Translations under genes and position numbers: made by a program
The notes under the pieces: model-generated
The model's input: only the letters and a program-made list of their open reading frames with translations
What the model was told of the DNA's origin: nothing
The model's database searches: none
From: Euperipatoides rowelli
Taxonomy: Eukaryota > Onychophora > Udeonychophora > Euonychophora > Peripatopsidae
Length of the DNA: 12,218 bases
NCBI GenBank assembly: GCA_003024985.2
Contig: PXIH01S0004568.1
Direction: 5' to 3' (one strand)
In this document: positions 8,298 to 12,218 of the stretch, piece by piece
How positions within the stretch are numbered: the first letter of the stretch is position 1
Layout: each line of letters opens with the position of its first letter

Positions 8298-8712
8298 GTC
8301 TAAATAAGATTTTTGCTTTAATAGTTTTTTTAATTATTTTATAACAATAATAGCATTTAACTCAAATATAATGAAGTGATCTTCAATATAGCTCTTTGTC
8401 CTTATTTTACAACGCTAGCTTAGAATGATAGAGGAAAAAATATTGTATGTCTCCAATGGTACTCTGTTGTATGACAAATTATTTATAGATCTTATGATGT
8501 TAATAAACAGCAATAGCTCAACTTATTTAGTATATTGCATGTTTAGTATTTGACAAACCATGTTAGGATTGTGTTTGGCTAACGCTTGCAAGATGTGCTA
8601 GATATTTTGAAAAAAATTGATTCTCTTTTTAACCTTTGTCTGCAGTTAGTATTTTTAACTGTTTCTCATAAAGCACTATACTTGTGGTTCTGGTCAATAT
8701 CTGTAATTGCTT

Positions 8713-8750
8713 TCAAATTGTCCATGAAATAATTTTCATGGACAATTTGA
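8713..8750. repeat. Perfect 17-bp palindrome with 4-nt loop
   Basis: TCAAATTGTCCATGAAA at 8713-8729 and TTTCATGGACAATTTGA at 8734-8750 are exact reverse complements separated by TAAT. The right arm ends inside the first bases (ATTTGA) of the exon-E3 fragment at 8745. A perfect stem amid decayed sequence suggests it arose more recently than its surroundings, for example by a fold-back template switch during replication. Confidence 0.85.
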
Positions 8751-8786
8751 CTGTCCAACATCATAAAGCCTATTATCCTGTAGATT
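8745..8786 (+). pseudogene. TRRAP: Decayed duplicate of part of TRRAP exon E3
   Basis: The 42 bases here match 8023-8064 of exon E3 at 36 positions with no gap, including the uninterrupted CTATTATCCTGTA. Four of the six differences are transitions, some at CpG sites of the exon (CGA to CAA, CGT to GAT). Read in the exon frame it gives LTVQHHKAYYPVD followed at once by TAA, against LIVRHYKVYYPVR in E3. There is no acceptor or donor around it, and similarity ends abruptly after 8786. I infer a small intragenic duplication that never served, or no longer serves, as an exon. Confidence 0.75.
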
Positions 8787-8828
8787 AAAGCTTTGTGCAG
8801 AAGGAAATTTTTTTTTTTTAAATATAAT

Positions 8829-8842
8829 GGGGGGGGGGGGGN
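8829..8842 (+). repeat. G13 homopolymer next to an unresolved base
   Basis: A run of 13 G at 8829-8841 is followed by N at 8842. An A/T-rich stretch with a T12-13 run lies just upstream. The length is probably unreliable in the assembly. It also marks the 3' limit of the readable gag relic on the minus strand. Confidence 0.6.
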
Positions 8843-8843
8843 A

Positions 8844-9360
8844 GAAAATGTTAGTCTTTTTCTGCCAACTAATACCCAAATGCCTGGGTATTGTTGATGT
8901 GCTATCATTATGTTTGGTGTTGCGAGTTTGTTGTCTAATGTTAGTGATTTCATTTGTGGCTGAATCAATTTCCGCTGCTTGGCAATCTGACGCTTCGAGA
9001 GCTCTTCCATAGGCAAAATGTTCTTTTAGACTAATACTTGGGGATTGTAGTGCATATTTATGTATTTTTGTTGATTTGCAACCTATGATAATTTGAGATT
9101 TTATTTCCCTTTCTATCTCATTAAATTTGCATGTTTGGGCAGCTTTTCATAGTCTGGTGTTAAATATTTCTAGAGTTTTGTCTGTATTTTGCTTCGTTTG
9201 TCCGAAGATATGTACAGTATTTCATATTCAATATTTTTGATTGGTTTAAAGNGTTCATTTAAAGCTGAGACTGCAGATTGATAATTTGTACCAGTGTTAG
9301 GTAGTGTCTCAAAAATGTCATACTGTATATGTTTTCACCTGCATAGTGGAGTAGTAATGT
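8844..9360 (-). pseudogene. Ty3/Gypsy-type retrotransposon gag relic
   Basis: Reading the minus strand from 9360 downward, three frames in turn give a Gypsy-type gag (retrotransposon capsid) pattern. They are LLLHYAGENIY near 9355-9325, DIFETLPNTGTNYQSA from 9319, and TLEIFNTRL then CKFNEIEREIKSQIIIGCKS farther on. GRALEASDCQAAEI follows near 9000-8960. The motif order (LLHYAG, IFxTLPxTG, FNTRL, GRALEAxD) is that of the capsid region in arthropod and vertebrate Gypsy elements. The relic is broken by frameshifts near 9320 and 9210, by a TGA at 9147-9149 and by an N at 9252. It has no zinc knuckle, protease, polymerase or LTR beside it, so it is a dead fragment of about 170 codons. It lies antisense to TRRAP. 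Confidence 0.8.
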
Positions 9361-10117
9361 ATCTAGAAATGTTATATTTCTGGATCAGATACTAAAGTAG
9401 TCAATATATGCATATTGATCACTTACAGTATTTGATTCAGCTAATTATTATTTTCTTTCATATAAATTATAATTATAATAGTTGAGCTTTCATCATTATC
9501 AATTCATTTAATACAAAATTATTTAACTAATTAAACACAAATTCTCATATTTCTGTTTTTTCATACTTAGGTACTGTATAAGCCTTAGTCTAACTTACTT
9601 TTTATACATTAATGACTTAGATTAAAATTAATGACAAAACAATTATCTTCCCTCCTCTTTAATTTAATTACCAGCCAAAATCGTACAATATAATAGCATT
9701 TTTTTTTTCATATTGCGAAGGTTGGAAATTGAAGATCATTTAAAACATAAATATGCATTATATTTATATTACTGTCAATTTGAGTAATAAGCTATTCTGC
9801 ATTTCGTCTGAATTAAAGATACTGTATCTGTGTCCCAATTCTGATTTATCAAACATAATATCCTTAGTACCTCATAAAGCCTTTGTAAACTCAAAAGTTT
9901 ATTAATAATAAGTTCCTTATTATTTTCATCCAATAAAAAAATTCTGTCATTTTCTTTATTTGGATCAGAGTGTAGAATATTGCACCAGAATATAATAAAA
10001 TTGTGCAAATTATTCAAGATGCATTTTAATGTTATTTTGTGATACCTAGGCTATCTGTAGACTACGAGTCATCATCAGGTCTCTCAAGAACTTTACACTT
10101 ATTTGCAGTCCTTGATC

Positions 10118-10432
10118 CTTTCATTAAAAAATAAAGTCCAAAGAAAATCAGTTTTCCCCATGACAAATTAACTGAACCACCATCGCTATGTGATTGGTTC
10201 ATATTCAAGAACACTGCAAGTCATAAAACACCCATGTTGAATCCTGCTCATAATAAAAACAATTGAAAGCACGGCATTTCCTTTTCGTTCAATTTAGTGC
10301 CAAAATGTTTTTCTCTGTGAGGAAAAAAAAGCATGGAAAGACAAACATGGTGTTGGCATAGTGTGCTCCACTGTATGGCAAGATTTGTAAAGCGTAGAGA
10401 AGTTTCTAAGTACGTGAGATTGAAAACTTTTT
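10118..10432 (+). repeat. Dispersed repeat, copy B (diverged; copy A at 3432-3788)
   Basis: It aligns in the same orientation and block order with 3432-3788. The clearest segments are its first about 55 bp (AAAATAAAGT then GAAAATCA then CCCATG) and its last about 110 bp (GAGGAAAAAAA then AGAAGTTTCTAAGTACGTGA). It is about 40 bp shorter than copy A. The sequence just before it (10040-10117) has no counterpart before copy A, so the left boundary near 10118 may be real. No coding frame is apparent. Confidence 0.6.
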
Positions 10433-11370
10433 TTCCGACGTATATTAGATCACTCTTCTATGAAAAAATGATGGTGCAATTATGTTTGAATTCTACTGTC
10501 TATTGCGATTAGATTTTTCTGTATACTGTATTTAATTTTGAACTTTTGCTTATTTTTATTTACATAACTAACACATTAACATCGCACAATGGATTAAAAG
10601 ATTTTGCTTACTTTTTAAATTGTTATTCTCATATTTTTAATGCATATTATTATTATCGAACAATGCATTATATTCTAGGTTCTACCGTATTAATATTCAA
10701 TATTGCCCTTTTACTAATTATTCTTATTTTTAATTGTTCGCTGACTAAGCTAAGAATGATTTCAAGGGGACAACATACATTATAAATGGAGTTTTATCCG
10801 CTGAATATATTACTGTAAATAAATTAAATTACAAAATGCCTTTCAGGTGACACTAACTTTATGACCTCAACATTGAATAAGCTATATTAGGGTTGAGTCG
10901 ATTATCCGGTTAATCTACAGAACAGGCAAAAACCGGGAAGTAATTTTATCACAAGGTTATCTATCCATCCTACCTAAATTATGCCTTAATATTTGAAAAA
11001 AAAAAAATTGTAGCCTATATGGTACTAATTCTCTTTTTTTTTACACAAACAAAAGTAATTAATTAAATCATACTTAATTAATTAAAATAATAAATTAAAA
11101 CATAATTTAGAATGTCTTATTTTATTTAATGACCTTGATCATATATTACATACAGTACCTGTACTACATGTAGAATTAAAGACTAGNAATTATGTAGAGA
11201 AAGTAGTGCCTAGATAAATATTAGACCAGATAAGTCATATTTGACACATGTAAATATCAATAAGGTTTACTTATCTCCGTTTTTAATTTTGATTGTATTG
11301 CAGTGCATTGTGGGTAGTGCTCTGAATCCCGATGCTTTTATTGGGGTAGCCGGTAGTAAGAGCTCACTCT

Positions 11371-11467
11371 GATTGTGCTTGAGATTTATTAAAATCCGAC
11401 ATAGAGTGTGCTTCAATTTTTTTTAAATCCGATTTCTCTGGATTCAGTGCAATTTTATGTATTCCGA
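11371..11467 (+). repeat. Short tandem repeat, two to three copies, 33-bp period
   Basis: Units at 11371-11399 and 11404-11432 both run from GA-TGTGCTT through a T-rich middle to AAATCCGA. A weaker third unit at 11441-11467 starts GATTCAGTGCAATTTT and ends TTCCGA. It lies in a less AT-rich block (11280-11480) that may be part of a mobile element, but I cannot identify one. Confidence 0.5.
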
Positions 11468-11500
11468 GTGCTGACATATTTTTAAAAAACACACGCTTAA

Positions 11501-11545
11501 GGCGTGTTCATCAATAGCTAACTATTTTAATTATTTAAACTATTC
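11501..11545 (+). repeat. 45-bp direct repeat, left copy
   Basis: It begins GGCGTGTTCATCAATAGC and continues with an AATTATTTAAA core. It matches 12172-12216 at 37 of 45 positions without gaps, in the same orientation. Its 5' end sits in a small hairpin (ACACGC-TTAAG-GCGTGT, 11491-11507). The two copies are 671 bp apart and could be repeated parts of one element that runs past the window end, or two insertions of the same family. Confidence 0.65.
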
Positions 11546-12171
11546 TATACTTTTTTGTTCGTCATTAAGCGCACAAAATTAATAGACCGTTCATCATTAA
11601 AAAAAATTCCATTTGTTTCGTTTCAAACTTTCTAACCCTGCTCGAGAGGTGGGTAACTTCGTGAGGTTTGGTTTTCATAATGGCTGACAAAAAAAGTTAA
11701 CATTGCTTCAACTTGGATTTATTAAAGAGATTGAAATTATGTAAAAACTGAGTCATTACAATATCTTAGATGATGGGGTAGCGATAATTTTTCATTTTAA
11801 TCATATGAAATCCTAATCATGAATTTTACATTAATTTATTTGAGAGGAAAATACATTGTTTTTAAATATCCCCGTAAATAAAGTTGCACAATTTTTTACC
11901 TGAAAGGATTAATGCAGTAATTTGAAAATGCTAGTCTTTGTAAAATAGTTTCTGATACAAACATTTTTTTTAATATTTTATTAAGTTAGAATTTCATCTT
12001 CAATTGCATCGGAATTATTGTTACATAAAATCATACTAAACTATTTTATTATGATGAAGTACTTTGCTACTCAGAAAGGTCTTTCTTCTATAAAATTAAA
12101 TGTGCACGTGACCAGGTACAAACTAAATACGGTATGTAAATAAACGCACTGAAAAAAATCTAATGACAAAA

Positions 12172-12216
12172 GGTGTGTTCGTCTATAGCCAACTTTTTGA
12201 ATTATTTAAATAATTC
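12172..12216 (+). repeat. 45-bp direct repeat, right copy (at window edge)
   Basis: It begins GGTGTGTTCGTCTATAGC and shares GAATTATTTAAA-type sequence with the copy at 11501-11545 (37 of 45 identical). Similarity may continue beyond 12218, which would be needed to see the true unit. Confidence 0.65.
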
Positions 12217-12218
12217 GA

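Larger units (their letters stand above)
8298..12218 (+). other. TRRAP: TRRAP intron after E4 (5' 3.9 kb; continues past the window)
   Basis: No further TRRAP exon is seen after E4. From 8298 to 8700 it is AT-rich with an AATAAA at 8502-8507 and nothing else notable. A palindrome and exon-E3 fragment occupy 8713-8786, followed by a G13 run next to an N at 8829-8842. A retrotransposon gag relic lies at 8844-9360 on the minus strand. From 9361 to 10117 it is AT-rich with ACTGTA-type words. Copy B of the dispersed repeat is at 10118-10432. From 10433 to 11280 it is AT-rich with nothing recognised. From 11280 to 11480 it is less AT-rich and contains a short tandem repeat. A 45-bp direct repeat occurs at 11501 and at 12172. 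Confidence 0.8.

Noticed and set aside
8025-8303. Continuous 92-codon open frame that looks like one small + strand gene
   Set aside because: It is exon E3, the 78-nt intron and exon E4 read through together. It begins at a non-ATG codon inside E3, and splice sites at 8120/8121 and 8198/8199 explain it.
8827-9012. 61-codon + strand open frame
   Set aside because: It starts in the G13 run and is antisense to the gag relic. It has no recognisable protein pattern.
8666-9016. 116-codon minus-strand open frame
   Set aside because: It is the wrong frame of the gag relic, joined through the G/C homopolymer to the exon-fragment region. The gag-like frame is a different one.
9775-10017. 80-codon minus-strand open frame
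   Set aside because: It has AT-biased residues (Asn, Ile, Leu, Lys), no recognisable domain, and lies in intron.
10546-10785. 79-codon hydrophobic + strand open frame resembling a membrane peptide
   Set aside because: It is AT-rich intron with a non-ATG start. The Ile/Leu/Phe/Tyr-rich content is what AT-rich codons give by chance, and there is no conserved pattern.
4051-11187. Isolated single N positions (4051, 5677, 8842, 9252, 11187)
   Set aside because: They are most likely unresolved or polymorphic assembly bases rather than biology.

Overview
This window is an AT-rich, intron-dominated stretch of an animal nuclear genome. Four short exons on the + strand (724-831, 3221-3294, 8021-8120, 8199-8297) encode 127 consecutive codons from the middle of TRRAP (called Nipped-A in flies, Tra1 in yeast). 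TRRAP is the giant catalytically dead PIKK-family scaffold of the SAGA and TIP60/NuA4 histone acetyltransferase complexes. The splice phases fit end to end (0, 2, 0, then presumably 0). The wording of the peptide, for example DGNTMLTHWTKKIIVEEGH and AEVIIKWEL, reads more like arthropod Nipped-A than vertebrate TRRAP as I remember them. An invertebrate, probably an arthropod, is therefore my best guess. The species is not determinable here. Neither end of the gene lies in the window.

Layout: 1-723 is the tail of an intron, with two clean hairpins. Exon E1 follows. The 2.4-kb intron after it contains a well-delimited 683-bp TA-flanked inverted-repeat DNA element (1150-1832) carrying many copies of its own terminal motif. 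Exon E2 follows, then a 4.7-kb intron. That intron holds one copy of a dispersed repeat (3432-3788), a degenerate 33-bp minisatellite (5071-5537), a pair of hairpin repeats (5997-6077) and a possible solo LTR starting near 6490. Exons E3 and E4 are separated by an intron of only 78 nt that is a multiple of three and has no in-frame stop. The last intron (8298 to beyond 12218) contains a decayed 42-bp duplicate of part of exon E3 overlapping a perfect palindrome (8713-8786). It also contains a minus-strand Ty3/Gypsy gag relic (about 8844-9360), a second copy of the dispersed repeat (10118-10432), and a 45-bp direct repeat whose second copy abuts the end of the window.

No other gene is visible, and there are no recognisable tRNA or rRNA genes and no CRISPR. 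The other open frames are short and AT-rich, or lie in intron or transposon sequence. I see no new multi-gene system. The points worth following up are the exon-fragment duplication, the TIR element with its ten motif copies, the frame-preserving mini-intron, and the dispersed repeat shared by two introns.
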